A stretch of 64,000 nucleotides of DNA from Actinomycetospora corticicola (GTDB lineage: Bacteria > Actinomycetota > Actinomycetes > Mycobacteriales > Pseudonocardiaceae): positions 4,030,001-4,094,000 of the forward strand of contig NZ_JACCBN010000001.1 of the NCBI RefSeq assembly GCF_013409505.1. Direction: 5' to 3'. A model generated the notes under the pieces. It saw nothing but the letters and a program-made list of their open reading frames with translations. It was not told the DNA's origin and searched no databases. The position numbers were made by a program, and so were the translations under genes. Shown one piece after another: positions 29,215 to 40,733 of the stretch (positions are counted from its first letter, which is position 1; each line of letters opens with the position of its first letter).

Positions 29215-29247
29215 CCCCCTGCGTGAGGATTTCCCTCACGCAGGGGG
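29215..29247 (-). terminator. Perfect 14-bp hairpin between resA and ccdA
   Basis: Arms at 29215-29228 and 29234-29247 (TGCGTGAGG / CCTCACGCA plus G/C extensions) form a perfect 14-bp stem with a 5-nt loop. It is 20 bp after the resA stop and within a co-oriented gene set, so it may attenuate transcription or protect the resA transcript end. Confidence 0.55.
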
Positions 29248-29267
29248 ACGGGGGACGGGAGCCGGGG

Positions 29268-29852
29268 TCAGGCCGCGGGCGCCGGCTCGGCCGCGACCCG
29301 GTCGACCACGGGCTGCAGGTCGCTCGCCAGCACCGCCGTGAGGAACACGGCGGCGACCCGCTGCTGGCGGTCCAGCACGATCGTCGACGGCACCGCGTTG
29401 CGCGGGTAGCCGCGCAGCGCCAGCAGCGAACGGCCGGGCGGGTCGTAGATCGAGTCGTAGCTGACCCCGCGGTCCCGGACGAAGTCGGCCGCCGCGGCCC
29501 GGTCGTCGCGCACGTCGACGCCCACGAACTGCACCCCGCGCGCCTTCGACGCCTCGGCGACCTGCTCGAGCGCACCCGCCTCCGCGCGACACGGGCCGCA
29601 CCAGGAGCCCCAGATGTTGAGCACGACGACCTGCCCGCGGAACTGCGCGGTCGAGAGCTCCTGGCCCGGCCGCAGCAGCGAGTCGCCCGCCACCGGCGAC
29701 AGCGGCCGGCGCTCGTTTTCGGGATAGGAGATCTGGGTCTGTCCACCCGGCGCGACGAACGTGAACCCGCCGTCGTCCCGGTTCTCCGCCGACGAGCAGC
29801 CGGCGAGCAGCGCGAGCACCACCACCACCGTCGTCACGAACAGCTTCTTCAT
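29268..29852 (-). CDS. resA: ResA/TlpA-like thioredoxin lipoprotein
   Basis: This 194-aa membrane-anchored thioredoxin keeps apocytochrome c cysteines reduced for haem attachment. It has a lipobox (LALLAGCSS, Cys19) and the thioredoxin active site WGSWCGPCRAE. ATG 29852 overlaps the phosphatase stop as ATGA. It receives electrons from CcdA, encoded next. Confidence 0.92.
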   Translation of the reverse strand: MKKLFVTTVVVVLALLAGCSSAENRDDGGFTFVAPGGQTQISYPENERRPLSPVAGDSLLRPGQELSTAQFRGQVVVLNIWGSWCGPCRAEAGALEQVAEASKARGVQFVGVDVRDDRAAAADFVRDRGVSYDSIYDPPGRSLLALRGYPRNAVPSTIVLDRQQRVAAVFLTAVLASDLQPVVDRVAAEPAPAA

Positions 29853-30469
29853 GCACCCGTCCCGGTCGAGGTGCCGCTCGGCTCGACGTAAGCGATGTCG
29901 ACCAGCGACTCGTCGTCGAACGTCAGCGTGGTCACCGACCCCAGCGAGCACTCCCGCTTCGCGGGGTTGTGCCAGAGCCGGTCACCCGCGAGGTAACGCC
30001 GCAGCGTCCAGATCGGCAGCTGGTGCGACACGCACACCGCCTCGTGCCCCGCCGCCAGCGCCCGCGCCCGGTGCGCCGCGCCGAGCGTGCGGTGGGCGAT
30101 CTCGAGGTACGGCTCGCCCCACGACGGGCGGAACGGGTTGCGCAGCAGCGGCCAGTACTCGGGCTTGCGCAGGGCCCCGTCCCCCACGGCGACCTGCATC
30201 CCCTCGAACGCGTTCGCCGCTTCGATCAGCCGGTCCTCGGTGAGGATCTCGAGCCCGAGCTTCTCCGCGATCGGCGCAGCGGTCTCCTGCGCGCGCTGCA
30301 TCGGGGAGACGAGCAGGGCCGTGACGTCGGCCCCCGCGAGGTGGTCGGCCACCCGCCGCGCCTGCTCCCGCCCCGTCTCCGAGAGCCCGTAGCCGGGCAG
30401 CCGGCCGTAGAGGATGCCCTCGGGGTTGTGGACCTCGCCGTGCCGCACCATGTGCACCTGGGTCTTCAC
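29849..30469 (-). CDS. Histidine phosphatase (phosphoglycerate-mutase-like)
   Basis: This 206-aa protein has the RHG catalytic motif ([11 protein letters not shown]), the second-Arg region [10 protein letters not shown] and the second catalytic His in CVSHQLPIW. It is related to mycobacterial Rv0525; the substrate is unknown. GTG 30469 overlaps the hemL stop as GTGA, so it sits in one operon from hemL into resA. It is distinct from the true GpmA at 56144. Confidence 0.85.
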   Translation of the reverse strand: MKTQVHMVRHGEVHNPEGILYGRLPGYGLSETGREQARRVADHLAGADVTALLVSPMQRAQETAAPIAEKLGLEILTEDRLIEAANAFEGMQVAVGDGALRKPEYWPLLRNPFRPSWGEPYLEIAHRTLGAAHRARALAAGHEAVCVSHQLPIWTLRRYLAGDRLWHNPAKRECSLGSVTTLTFDDESLVDIAYVEPSGTSTGTGA

Positions 30470-31797
30470 GACGACGGGGCCTCCGCGGCCGCCGCGGCCC
30501 GCGCCGCGTGGGGCAGGGCGTCGGCGATGACGCCGAACGTCTCGTCGTCGAGCGCCGCCGAGATGAAGCACGCCTCGAACACGCTCGGCGGGAAGTACAC
30601 CCCGCGGTCGAGCAGCGCGTGGAAGAACGGCGGGAACCGCCAGGTCTCGGCGGCCTTCATGTCGTCGTAGTTCCGGCCCGGCTCGTCGGCGAAGCGCACC
30701 GACACGAGCGATCCGGCGCGCTGCATCGTGTGCACCACGCCGGCCTGGTCGAGCGCCTCGTGGATCAGCGCGTGCAGCCGGTCGGCACCGGTGTCGAGCG
30801 CGGTGTAGACGTCCTCGGTCGCGTGCCGCAGCGTGGTGAGCCCGGCGGCCACGGCGACGGGGTTCCCGGCGAGCGTCCCGGCCTGGTAGACGGGCCCGGC
30901 CGGTGCGAGGTGGCCCATGATGTCGGCCCGCCCGCCGAAGGCCGCAGCGGGCAGCCCGCCGGACATGACCTTGCCGAAGCAGTACAGGTCGCCCGCGACG
31001 CCCTCGAGGCCGAACCAGCCCGCGGACGAGACGCGGAACCCGGTCATCACCTCGTCCATGATCAGCAGCGCGCCGTGGGCGGCGCACAGCCGCTTGAGCC
31101 CGGCGTTGAACCCGTCGTCGGGAGCGACCGCCCCCATGTTCCCGGCGGCGGCCTCGGTGATGACGCAGGCGATGTCCTGACCGCGCTCGGCGAAGGCGGC
31201 GGCGACGGCGTCGAGATCGTTGTAGGGCAGCACGATGGTGTCGGTCGCCTGCGCACCCGTGACGCCGGGCGTGCTCGGCAGGCCGAACGTCGCGACCCCG
31301 CTGCCCGCCTCGGCGAGCAGCGCGTCGACGTGGCCGTGGTAGCAACCGGCGAACTTCACGACGACGCTGCGGCCCGTGAAGCCGCGCGCCAGTCGGATCG
31401 CGCTCATCGTGGCCTCGGTGCCGGAGTTGACCAGGCGGACCTGCTCCACCGGCTCGACCCGGCGCACGATCTCCTCGGCCAGGTCGATCTCGCCCTCGGT
31501 CGGCGTCCCGAAGCTCAGTCCGCGGGTCGCTGCCTCGCGGACCGCCTCCACGACGGCGGGGTGGGCGTGCCCGAGGATCATCGGTCCCCAGGAGGAGACC
31601 AGGTCGACGTAGCGGTTGCCGTCGGCGTCGGTCAGCCAGGCGCCGGACGCCTCCCGCATGAAGCGGGGCGTGCCGCCGACCGACCGGAACGCCCGGACCG
31701 GGGAGTTGACGCCGCCGGGGACGATCGCCTCGGCGCGCGCGAAGAGCTCGGCCGAACGGGTCACCGGTCCGGTCGCTGTCGCGGGAGCGCTGCTCAC
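30466..31797 (-). CDS. hemL: Glutamate-1-semialdehyde 2,1-aminomutase
   Basis: HemL (443 aa) is the PLP enzyme making 5-aminolevulinate from glutamate-1-semialdehyde, the product of HemA. The PLP-lysine motif [17 protein letters not shown], the Asp segment [12 protein letters not shown] and the N-terminal [12 protein letters not shown] are present. GTG 31797 is favoured by a GGAGG ribosome-binding site 8 bp upstream; a start 54 bp further up is possible. It is separated from hemB by three small membrane-protein genes. Confidence 0.95.
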   Translation of the reverse strand: MSSAPATATGPVTRSAELFARAEAIVPGGVNSPVRAFRSVGGTPRFMREASGAWLTDADGNRYVDLVSSWGPMILGHAHPAVVEAVREAATRGLSFGTPTEGEIDLAEEIVRRVEPVEQVRLVNSGTEATMSAIRLARGFTGRSVVVKFAGCYHGHVDALLAEAGSGVATFGLPSTPGVTGAQATDTIVLPYNDLDAVAAAFAERGQDIACVITEAAAGNMGAVAPDDGFNAGLKRLCAAHGALLIMDEVMTGFRVSSAGWFGLEGVAGDLYCFGKVMSGGLPAAAFGGRADIMGHLAPAGPVYQAGTLAGNPVAVAAGLTTLRHATEDVYTALDTGADRLHALIHEALDQAGVVHTMQRAGSLVSVRFADEPGRNYDDMKAAETWRFPPFFHALLDRGVYFPPSVFEACFISAALDDETFGVIADALPHAARAAAAAEAPSS

Positions 31798-32017
31798 GGC
31801 GCCATCCTCCCAGGCACCCCGGAGTGGCCGCCGTGTGCGGGCCTCCTCCACCCCCGTGACAGCCGGCCCCGGAGTTCAGTGGCACGAGGGCGACTCAGCT
31901 GCACCCGTTGCCACTGACGTCCGAGCCGCCGAACGGCCGACACGCGCCGGAGGCGACGACGTGGCGATCCTGTCGCTGGATGACAGCAACGACGCTTTCC
32001 TGCCAGGTGGAGGGGCC

Positions 32018-32254
32018 TCAGGCGGCGCGGGACACCCGGACGCGGGCCACCACGTCGATCAGGCACAGCACGGCCGCCGTGACGAGGACGACCGCCGCGG
32101 CCACCCAGGCGCCGAGCACCCGCGTGAGCTCGACAGGCGCGACCAGCAGGCCCCCGGTGGACGGCGAGGTGTCGATGCCGCGCGCGAGGCACAGCGCGGC
32201 GCCCACGAGGAGCAGGACCGCGACGACCGCGGTGACGAGGGCCCGACGGTTCAC
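32018..32254 (-). CDS. Small two-helix membrane protein
   Basis: This 78-aa protein has hydrophobic helices at about 6-24 and 46-68 and a basic C-terminus. GTG 32254 overlaps the upstream gene as GTGA. No family is recognised; it is part of a run of three coupled membrane proteins between hemB and hemL. Confidence 0.6.
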   Translation of the reverse strand: MNRRALVTAVVAVLLLVGAALCLARGIDTSPSTGGLLVAPVELTRVLGAWVAAAVVLVTAAVLCLIDVVARVRVSRAA

Positions 32255-32763
32255 GACGACGGCTCGCGTTCCGCCAGCACGGCCGACAGCGCGGCGTGCA
32301 GCCCGTCGGCGTCGCGGGCCCACGCGGCACGGCGGGTGCCGTCGTCCATCGTCACCACGACGGCGCCGAGGTGCCGCAGGACCGAGGGGTGGTTGCCGAA
32401 CGGCTTGATGCCGAAGCGGCCGCTGCCGTCCGGCGGACGGGCGCCGACGATCCGCTCCAGCGGCACCGTCTCGTCGCCCTGCACCAGCTCGGTGTCGGTC
32501 ACCCGCACCTTCAGCAGCTTTCGCCGCACCCGCACGATCAGGGCGATCGGGGCGAGCAGGACCACGCCGATCACCACCCACGCCCACGGGGTCGCCCCAC
32601 CGGGCGCCATGCGGTCGAGGAACGGGCCGCCGACGGCGACGACGGGGCCGATCAGCACCGGCCACCAGGGCGCACCCGCCTCGGCGAACCGCACCGAACT
32701 GCTCGACGAGGTCGAGCTCCGCTCCGCTGCGTCTCCGCCGCCGGGACCGGGGACAGCGGCCAT
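32251..32763 (-). CDS. Membrane protein with a PH-like C-terminal domain
   Basis: This 170-aa protein has a Ser-rich N-terminus, two membrane helices (about 32-78) and a soluble domain with RVTDTELVQGDETVPLERI, resembling DUF3093/PH-like membrane proteins. The N-terminal ERSSTSSSSS stretch coincides with a dispersed repeat (32710-32742). ATG 32763 shares one base with the upstream stop. Confidence 0.6.
   Translation of the reverse strand: MAAVPGPGGGDAAERSSTSSSSSVRFAEAGAPWWPVLIGPVVAVGGPFLDRMAPGGATPWAWVVIGVVLLAPIALIVRVRRKLLKVRVTDTELVQGDETVPLERIVGARPPDGSGRFGIKPFGNHPSVLRHLGAVVVTMDDGTRRAAWARDADGLHAALSAVLAEREPSS
32710..32742 (-). repeat. Dispersed GGTCGAGCTCC-type repeat, copy 2
   Basis: This copy begins GGTCGAGCTCCGCTCCGCTG on the plus strand and encodes the Glu-Arg-Ser-Ser-Thr-Ser part of a protein N-terminus. 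It is about 29/33 identical to the copy at 42641-42673. Confidence 0.5.
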
Positions 32764-33176
32764 CACGCGAACCAGGCGCGCGCCGCGGGCAGGTGCAGGA
32801 GCAGCGCCCCGGCGGCGAAGGCGACGAAGTACACGCCGCCGACCCCGAGGAACGTCAGCTGGACCAGCCCGGCGACGGCGAGCACCACGCCGATCGCGGT
32901 CAACGTCGCGCGGGCGGGGCGCGACCGGGCCGCGAGCCCGCGGGAGGCCCACAGCGTGGCGCCGCCCAGCGCGGCGAGCACCACGGCGGTCAGCACGAGG
33001 GAGCCGGTCCCGGTGTTCGGGTCGGCGTTCCCGACGACGAGGGCGATCAGGAACAGCACGGCCGTCCCGACGAGCAGCACGCCGAGCACGACCCACAGCA
33101 CCAGCGCCACCGTCACGATCGTGGGGCGGTGGGGCTCCTCGCGGGGCGGGGTGACCTCACGCACGTGCTCGCTCAT
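32763..33176 (-). CDS. Four-helix membrane protein
   Basis: This 137-aa protein has four predicted membrane helices after a short polar N-terminus. It occupies the place of the small membrane proteins that follow hemB in mycobacteria (Rv0513/Rv0514). ATG 33176 is 7 bp downstream of hemB. The function is unknown. Confidence 0.65.
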   Translation of the reverse strand: MSEHVREVTPPREEPHRPTIVTVALVLWVVLGVLLVGTAVLFLIALVVGNADPNTGTGSLVLTAVVLAALGGATLWASRGLAARSRPARATLTAIGVVLAVAGLVQLTFLGVGGVYFVAFAAGALLLHLPAARAWFA

Positions 33177-33183
33177 GTGGCCC

Positions 33184-34164
33184 TCAACGATCGAGCCACG
33201 TCGCCAGTTCGGTCGCCCAGTAGGTCAGGACGATGTCGGCACCGGCGCGGCGGATGCCGGTGACGGTCTCGAGGATCGTGCGGTCGCGGTCGATCCAGCC
33301 CCGCTCGGCGGCGGCGGAGATCATCGCGTACTCCCCGGAGACCTGGTAGGCGGCGACCGGGACGTCGGAGATCTCGGCGACCGAGCGCAGGACGTCGAGG
33401 TAGGCCATGGCCGGCTTGACCATCACCATGTCCGCGCCCTCGGCGAGATCCAGCGTGGTCTCCCGCAGGGCCTCGCGCGCGTTCGCCGGGTCCTGCTGGT
33501 AGGTCCGGCGGTCGCCCGTGAGCTGCGAGTCCACGGCCTCACGGAAGGGCCCGTAGAACGCACTCGCGTACTTGGCGCTGTAGGCGAGGATCGCGGTGTC
33601 GACGTGGCCGGCGGCGTCGAGCGCGGAGCGGATCCGCCCGACCTGGCCGTCCATCATCCCGCTGGGGGCGACCACGTGGGCGCCGGCGTCGGCCTGGGCC
33701 ACCGCCATGTCCGCGTAGACCTCGAGCGTGGCGTCGTTGTCCACCGTGCCGTCGGGGGCGAGGACCCCGCAGTGGCCGTGGTCGGTGAACTCGTCGAGGC
33801 ACGTGTCGGCCATGACGGGGAGGGCGTCGCCGACCTCCTCGCGGACCTCGCGCAGCCCGACGTTGAGGATGCCGTCGGGGTCGACGGCGCCGGTGCCGGT
33901 CGCGTCGTGGTGCGCCGGCACGCCGAACAGCATGATCCCGCCGAGCCCCGCGGCGGCGGCCTCGGCGGCCGTCTTGCGCAGGGTCTCGCGGGTGTGCTGG
34001 ACGACGCCGGGCATCGACGCGATCGGCTTCGGCGACTCGAGTCCCTCGGCGACGAACACCGGGAGCACCAGGTTCCGCGGCCGCACCTCGGTCTCGGACA
34101 CCAGCCGGCGCAGGGCCGGGGTGGTGCGCAGCCGCCGGGGGCGATCGGTGGGGTACATGGTCAC
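33184..34164 (-). CDS. hemB: Delta-aminolevulinic acid dehydratase (porphobilinogen synthase)
   Basis: HemB (326 aa) condenses two 5-aminolevulinates to porphobilinogen. The Schiff-base region [11 protein letters not shown], the second lysine region [15 protein letters not shown] and the metal-site region [15 protein letters not shown] are clear. GTG 34164 gives a GTGA overlap with cobA-hemD; ATG 34158 two codons in is equally possible. Confidence 0.95.
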   Translation of the reverse strand: MTMYPTDRPRRLRTTPALRRLVSETEVRPRNLVLPVFVAEGLESPKPIASMPGVVQHTRETLRKTAAEAAAAGLGGIMLFGVPAHHDATGTGAVDPDGILNVGLREVREEVGDALPVMADTCLDEFTDHGHCGVLAPDGTVDNDATLEVYADMAVAQADAGAHVVAPSGMMDGQVGRIRSALDAAGHVDTAILAYSAKYASAFYGPFREAVDSQLTGDRRTYQQDPANAREALRETTLDLAEGADMVMVKPAMAYLDVLRSVAEISDVPVAAYQVSGEYAMISAAAERGWIDRDRTILETVTGIRRAGADIVLTYWATELATWLDR

Positions 34165-35783
34165 CGCCGGCGCGCCTTCGTCTTGCGCGGGGGCGGCAGG
34201 GCGCCCTCCGCGCGCAGCTTGTCGGCGTGCGCGGCGAGCGCCTCCACCAGCGCCGGGACCTCGGCGATCTCGGGCTTCACGTCGACGCGCAGGCCGAACT
34301 CGACGGCGGTCTCGGCCGTCTTCGGGCCGATGCACGCGACGATCGTGCGGGCGTGCGGCTTGCCCGCGATCCCGACGAGGTTGCGCACCGTGGACGACGA
34401 GGTGAAGCACACCGCGTCGAACCCGCCGGTCTTGATGGCCTCGCGGGTCGGCGCGGGCGGCGGCGCGGCGCGCACCGTGCGGTACGCGGTCACGTCGTCG
34501 ATCTCCCAGCCGCGCGACTGCAGGCCCTCGGCCAGCGTCTCGGTGGCGATGTCGGCCCGCGGGAGGAGCACGCGGTCGACCGGGTCGAGCACGTCGTCGT
34601 GCGGCGGGAAGATCTCGAGCAGGCCCTCGGAGGACTGCTCGGTCTGCTCGGCCGGCACCAGTTCGGGGTGCACCCCGAACGCGCGGATCGCCGACGCGGT
34701 GGCCTCGCCGACGCAGGCGATCTTCACGCCGGAGAAGGCGCGGGCGTCGAGGCCGAACTCCTGGAACTTCTCCCAGACCGCGCGGACGGCGTTCTGCGAG
34801 GTGAACACGACCCACTGGTAGCGGCCGTCGACCAGGCCCTTGACCGCCCGCTCCATCTGCGCGGGCGAGCGCGGCGGCTCCACGGCGATGGTCGGGACCT
34901 CCTCGGGCACCGCCCCGTGGACGCGCAGGCGGTCACTCATGGCGCCCGCCTGGTCCTTGGTGCGGGGCACGAGCACGCGCCAGCCGTAGAGCGAGCGCGA
35001 CTCCCACCAGGACAGCGCGGCGCGGTCGCCCGCGGCCTCGCCGATGGTGAGGGTCAGCGGCCCGTCGAGGTCGGCCCCGTCGGCGGCGAGCTTCTCCAGC
35101 GTCGAGGTGACGGTCCGCTGCTTGGACTCCGTGCCCTGCGCGGTGACCAGCGCCGGCGTCTCGGGCTTCCAGCCGTTCTCCACCAGCGACGCCGACGTCG
35201 ACGCGAGGTCGGCGGCGGTCGCGGTGAGCACGAGCGGGCCGGGTGCGACGGCGAGCGTGGTCCAGTCGAGCCCGCCGCGGACGTCCGCGGCGGTGTGGGC
35301 GGAGCCGAGCGCGACGCCGGCGTAGGCCGGGACCGCGGTGCTCGCGGGCATGCCGGGCACGACGTCGAACGGCACGCCGGCGGTGGCGATCGCCTTGACC
35401 TCGGTGATCACCGACTCCCGGGTCAGCGGGTCGCCGCCCACGAGGCGGACCACCGAGTCGCCCTCGCGGGCGCGGGTGACGAGGTGCTCGGCCAGCGCGG
35501 CCGGGTCCTCCGGCAGCGGCGCGGCGATCTCGGCGCCCTCGGCGAGCGAGCCGGCGGCGTCGTCGCCCAGCGGCGACACCTCCGCGTCGGCCCCCACGCG
35601 GCGCACCGTCACGGTGTCCCCGTCGAGCGACGCGACGATCTCGGCCGGCACGCCCGGGTCCGCCACGACGTACGTCGCGGACGACAGCGCCTCACGGGCC
35701 CGGACGGTGAGCAGGCCGGGGTCACCGGGCCCGCTGCCGACGAAGGCGACCCGGCCGGCGGTGGTGGAGGGGGGTGCGGTCAT
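34161..35783 (-). CDS. hemD: Fused uroporphyrinogen-III C-methyltransferase-like / uroporphyrinogen-III synthase
   Basis: This 540-aa fusion has an N-terminal SUMT/CobA-like domain (residues 1 to about 255; [25 protein letters not shown]) and a C-terminal HemD domain (about 265-510; [25 protein letters not shown]) that closes and flips the hydroxymethylbilane ring. The methyltransferase half departs from the canonical GGDPFVFGRG segment (GGDPLTRES), so its activity is uncertain; such fusions are usual in actinobacteria. A Lys/Arg-rich tail ends the protein. Start ATG 35783. Confidence 0.92.
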   Translation of the reverse strand: MTAPPSTTAGRVAFVGSGPGDPGLLTVRAREALSSATYVVADPGVPAEIVASLDGDTVTVRRVGADAEVSPLGDDAAGSLAEGAEIAAPLPEDPAALAEHLVTRAREGDSVVRLVGGDPLTRESVITEVKAIATAGVPFDVVPGMPASTAVPAYAGVALGSAHTAADVRGGLDWTTLAVAPGPLVLTATAADLASTSASLVENGWKPETPALVTAQGTESKQRTVTSTLEKLAADGADLDGPLTLTIGEAAGDRAALSWWESRSLYGWRVLVPRTKDQAGAMSDRLRVHGAVPEEVPTIAVEPPRSPAQMERAVKGLVDGRYQWVVFTSQNAVRAVWEKFQEFGLDARAFSGVKIACVGEATASAIRAFGVHPELVPAEQTEQSSEGLLEIFPPHDDVLDPVDRVLLPRADIATETLAEGLQSRGWEIDDVTAYRTVRAAPPPAPTREAIKTGGFDAVCFTSSSTVRNLVGIAGKPHARTIVACIGPKTAETAVEFGLRVDVKPEIAEVPALVEALAAHADKLRAEGALPPPRKTKARRR

Positions 35784-35829
35784 GTCGTTGTCTCGTCCTT
35801 ATCCGTCTTCTTCACTGCGTCGGGGGGGG

Positions 35830-36782
35830 TCACGGCGCTGACGCGCCGCGCGGCTCCGCCCCGTCGGCGAGCAGCTCGGCGGCCAGCGACCGCCCGAGCT
35901 GCTCGGCATCCTTCGTCTCTCCGATGACCGAGTTGCGCACCGGCGCGCCCTCGGCCGTGGTGGCGAACGCGCGCAGGGACAGCCTCTCCACGATGCGGCC
36001 GTCGTCGTCCAGATCCTCGACGAGTTCGGCGAGTGCACCGATCGGGGCGCTGCACGGTGATCCGAGCTCCTGCAGGACCGCCCGTTCGGCCGACACCGCG
36101 GTGAACGTCGACTCGTCGTGCAGGGTCGACCGCAGGAGGGTCTCGAGGTCGGTGTCCGCCGCGCGGCACTCCACGGCGAGCGCCCCCTGCGACGGCGCGG
36201 GGAGCATCTGCAGCGGGTCGAGGACCTCCGTGGCCTCACCCGCCCGGCCGATCCGCGCCAGCCCCGCCCGGGCGAGCACGACGCCGTCGACCTCGCCGTC
36301 GGTGACCTTGCGGATGCGGGTCTCCACGTTGCCGCGGATGCCCACGATCTCCAGCCCGAGCCCCAGCGCGTTCAGCTGCGCGGCCCGCCGGGGCGACCCG
36401 GTGCCGATGACCGACCCCGGCGGGAGCTCCCCGAGCACCATCTGGTCCCGCGCGACGAGCACGTCCCGCGGGTCGGCGCGCTGCGGCACCGCCGCGAGCA
36501 CGACGCCGGACAGGCCCGCCGTCGGGAGGTCCTTGTAGGAGTGCACGGCGACGTCGATGCGCTCCTCGAGCAACGCGTCCCGCAACGCCGAGGTGAACAC
36601 CCCGACGCCCGATCCCGCGAGCGGGATGTTGGCGGCCTGCGTGCGGTCGCCGTCGGTGGAGACGTGCACGATCTCCACCGTCGCGCCGGCCGCGGTGAGC
36701 GCGTCGGCGACGGTCTGGGTCTGGGTGCGGGCGAGCAGGCTCGCCCGGGTCCCGATGCGGATCGTCCCGAGGTCGGCGGCGG

Positions 36783-36786
<4 letters not shown>
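35830..36786 (-). CDS. hemC: Hydroxymethylbilane synthase (porphobilinogen deaminase)
   Basis: HemC (318 aa) polymerises four porphobilinogens on a dipyrromethane cofactor. The cofactor Cys lies in [11 protein letters not shown]; the segments [20 protein letters not shown] and [12 protein letters not shown] are conserved. ATG 36786 overlaps the hemA stop as ATGA. Next in the operon is cobA-hemD, 46 bp on. Confidence 0.95.
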
Positions 36787-38203
<1,417 letters not shown>

Positions 38204-38207
<4 letters not shown>

Positions 38208-38941
38208 CCGAACACCTTTCCCGTCGCTTCGCGACCATCCGCCGCTGCGCGGCCGTCGTGGCGGGAGACGTGGAACGCCAGGATCTGCATCTCCACCGCC
38301 AGGTCGACCTTGCGCACCTCGACGCCCGTCGGGACGGACAGCACCGCGGGGGCGAAGTTCAGGATGCTGGGCACCCCGGCCCCCACCAGCGCGTCGCAGA
38401 CCTGCTGCGCCGCGCCCGCGGGCGTCGCGATCACCCCGATGGTCACACCCTTCGAGGCGCAGACGCGGGGGATCTCCGCCACGTCGAGCACCTCCACCCC
38501 ACCGATCGTCGTCCCGACGAGAGCCGGGTCGACGTCGAACAACGCTGCCACGCCGAAGCCCCGCTGCGCGAATCCGCCGTAGCCCGCGAGCGCATGCCCG
38601 AGGTTGCCCACCCCGACCAGCGCCACCGCGTGCGACCGCGTGAGTCCCAGCACCGACTCGACCTGCTCGGTCAGTCGGGACACGTCGTAACCGACCCCGC
38701 GCACCCCGGACGAGCCGATGTGCGAGAGGTCCTTGCGCAGCTTCGCGGCGTTCACCCCGGCCGCCGCGGCGAGCACGTCCGAGGAGACGGTGCGCACACC
38801 CTGCGCGAGCATCTCGGTGAGCACGCGCAGGTAGACGGCCAGTCGGGCCACGGTGGCCTGCGGGATCCGGTCCGGGTCGACCCGACCCACCGGACGTGCC
38901 GCCGGCCGAGCAGGGCGGGACACGCCCCCGTCCACCGTCAC
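38204..38941 (-). CDS. rex: Redox-sensing transcriptional repressor Rex
   Basis: Rex (245 aa) is an NADH/NAD+-sensing repressor that leaves DNA when NADH rises. It has an N-terminal winged helix ([20 protein letters not shown]) and a Rossmann domain with [17 protein letters not shown] chose GTG 38941 for its GGAGG ribosome-binding site 8 bp upstream, over more distal in-frame starts. It is first of rex-hemACDB, as in Streptomyces, and probably represses its own promoter (see 39004-39031). Confidence 0.94.
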
Positions 38942-39003
38942 GCCGGGAGCCTCCCTGCCCGCACCACGCGTACCGCTCGTTCTCACCGTTCCGCTGTCCT
39001 TCG

Positions 39004-39031
39004 AGCGTACCGCTCGTGAACGCGCGCACAA
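39004..39031 (-). promoter_or_regulatory. rex-hem promoter overlapped by a Rex operator
   Basis: On the minus strand, -35 TTGTGC (39026-39031) and -10 TACGCT (39004-39009) are 16 bp apart. The 16-bp plus-strand sequence at 39015-39030 (CGTGAACGCGCGCACA) matches TGTGAACNNNTTCACA at 10 of 13 defined positions and covers the spacer and -35. This fits Rex autorepression as known in Streptomyces. Confidence 0.6.
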
Positions 39032-39050
39032 AGTCGCTGGTCAGCGACCC

Positions 39051-40631
39051 TCACACCGCGGTGACCGCGACAGTGTGCCAGCCCGTCGCCCCGTCCGGGA
39101 TGGACAGGGCCTCGACCCCGGTCTGCACCGCGCCCGAGCGGTCGGTCGCCCGCACCCGCAGCTGGTGCTGCCCCCGCGCGAGGGTCAGCGGCAGGCGCCA
39201 CATCCGCCACGAGTCCACGGTCGGCTCGGCGGCGAGCTGCGCGGGCTGCCAGGGGCCGTCGTCCACCGAGACCTCCACCCCGGCGATGCCGGTGTGCTGG
39301 GCCCACGCGACGCCGGCGGCCACGGTCGGGCCCGCCGGCACGGTGGCCCCGTCACGCGGCACGTCGATCCGCGAGGAAGTCTTCACCGGGCCGAACTTCC
39401 CCCAGCCCCGCTGCTCCCAGTAGGAGGTGAACCCGTCGAAGGTGGTCACCTCGATGTCGGTGATCCACTTGGTGGCCGAGACGTAGCCGTAGAGCCCGGG
39501 CACCACCATGCGCACCGGGAAGCCGTGCTCCACCGGCAGCGGCGCGCCGTCCAGCCCGATCGCGAGCATCGCGTTCCGCCCGTCGGTGAGCGGGCCGAGC
39601 GGGGTGTTGGCGTTCCAGCCGTCGGACGACGTCGAGGCGATCTGCTGGGCACCGGGGCGCACCCCGGCGAGGGCCAGCACGTCGCGGATCGGGACGCCGA
39701 GCCACTGCCCGTTCGAGATCAGCGTGCCGCCCACCTCGTTGGAGACGCAGGTCAGCGTCACCGGGGCCTCGACGAGCCGCATCGCCCGCAGCTGGTCGAA
39801 GGTCAGGGTCACCTCGCGGTCGACCATGCCGTGCACCCGCAGCGACCAGTCGGCGACGGAGATCCGCGGGACCGACAGCGCGGTGTCGATGCGGTAGAAG
39901 TCCGCCGGGGCGGTGAGCCACGACGGCGTGCCGTCGGCGACGAAGTCGGCGTTCACCGGGACGGGGGCCGGGCCGGCGGGCGCCGGCGGCAGCGTCACGG
40001 AGGTGGGACCGGCCGCACCGGCGTTCACGACGCGCCCCACGACGCCGGCGGCGATCGCCCCGACGGCGGTCAGGCCCGCCGTCGTCAGGAAGCGCTGGCG
40101 GCTGACCGCGCCCGCCGGCGCCGGTGCCGGGTCGTCCCCCGCCGGGGCGGGGTCCCCGACGGCGAGCCCGCGCAGCCACCGCCACACCAGCACCCCCGCG
40201 AGCACCGCGGCGCCCGAGGGCACGAGGTCGAGCGGCGCGAAGGTCGGGGCGGTGACGACGGCGGCGACGCCGAGCAGGCCGAACGCGACGACGAGGACGA
40301 GCCCGGGGCGCTCGTCGCGGCGCGAGGCGAGCCCGGCGAGGACCGTGATCGCCGCGATGACCACGACCATCCCGGTGAGCAGCGCCACCTTGTCGTAGGT
40401 GCCGAACCACGCGATCGCGGTCTCCTTGAGCCACTCCGGCGTGAGGCGGATCGCGGCCTGCCCGACGGCGAGGAACGGCGACCCGGCCGGCGAGACCAGC
40501 GCCGCGACGAGCTCCCCGACCCCGACGGCGGCGCCGACCGTGACCACGGCCGCGACGACCGGACGGCCGCGTCCCGGGGCGTCGTCGACGTGCTCCCCGA
40601 GCGACGGCCGGTCGGCGGTGGGGGTCGCCAT
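39051..40631 (-). CDS. Membrane-anchored molybdopterin-dependent oxidoreductase (sulfite-oxidase family)
   Basis: This 526-aa protein has about five membrane helices (residues 22-170), then a Tat-like segment SRQRFLTTAGLTAVGAIAAG, then a SUOX-type molybdopterin domain with the molybdenum Cys in VTLTCVSNEVGGTLI and a C-terminal immunoglobulin-like dimerisation domain. The substrate is unknown; relatives include periplasmic methionine-sulfoxide or sulfite-type reductases. ATG 40631 is the start. It lies directly upstream of rex on the same strand. Confidence 0.88.
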   Translation of the reverse strand: MATPTADRPSLGEHVDDAPGRGRPVVAAVVTVGAAVGVGELVAALVSPAGSPFLAVGQAAIRLTPEWLKETAIAWFGTYDKVALLTGMVVVIAAITVLAGLASRRDERPGLVLVVAFGLLGVAAVVTAPTFAPLDLVPSGAAVLAGVLVWRWLRGLAVGDPAPAGDDPAPAPAGAVSRQRFLTTAGLTAVGAIAAGVVGRVVNAGAAGPTSVTLPPAPAGPAPVPVNADFVADGTPSWLTAPADFYRIDTALSVPRISVADWSLRVHGMVDREVTLTFDQLRAMRLVEAPVTLTCVSNEVGGTLISNGQWLGVPIRDVLALAGVRPGAQQIASTSSDGWNANTPLGPLTDGRNAMLAIGLDGAPLPVEHGFPVRMVVPGLYGYVSATKWITDIEVTTFDGFTSYWEQRGWGKFGPVKTSSRIDVPRDGATVPAGPTVAAGVAWAQHTGIAGVEVSVDDGPWQPAQLAAEPTVDSWRMWRLPLTLARGQHQLRVRATDRSGAVQTGVEALSIPDGATGWHTVAVTAV

Positions 40632-40733
40632 GGGGGCTCCTGTCTCGCGACTGCCTCGCGACGGACTCGCGACGGCGGGGGTACCGGTGCGATTCGGTTG
40701 CCCGCAGCCGGACGGTTCACCCGCCGGGCCGAC

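Noticed and set aside
31798-32017. Riboswitch or small RNA in the 220-bp gap upstream of hemL
   Set aside because: Only short imperfect GTGGCA/TGCCAC pairing was seen, with no recognisable riboswitch core or promoter.
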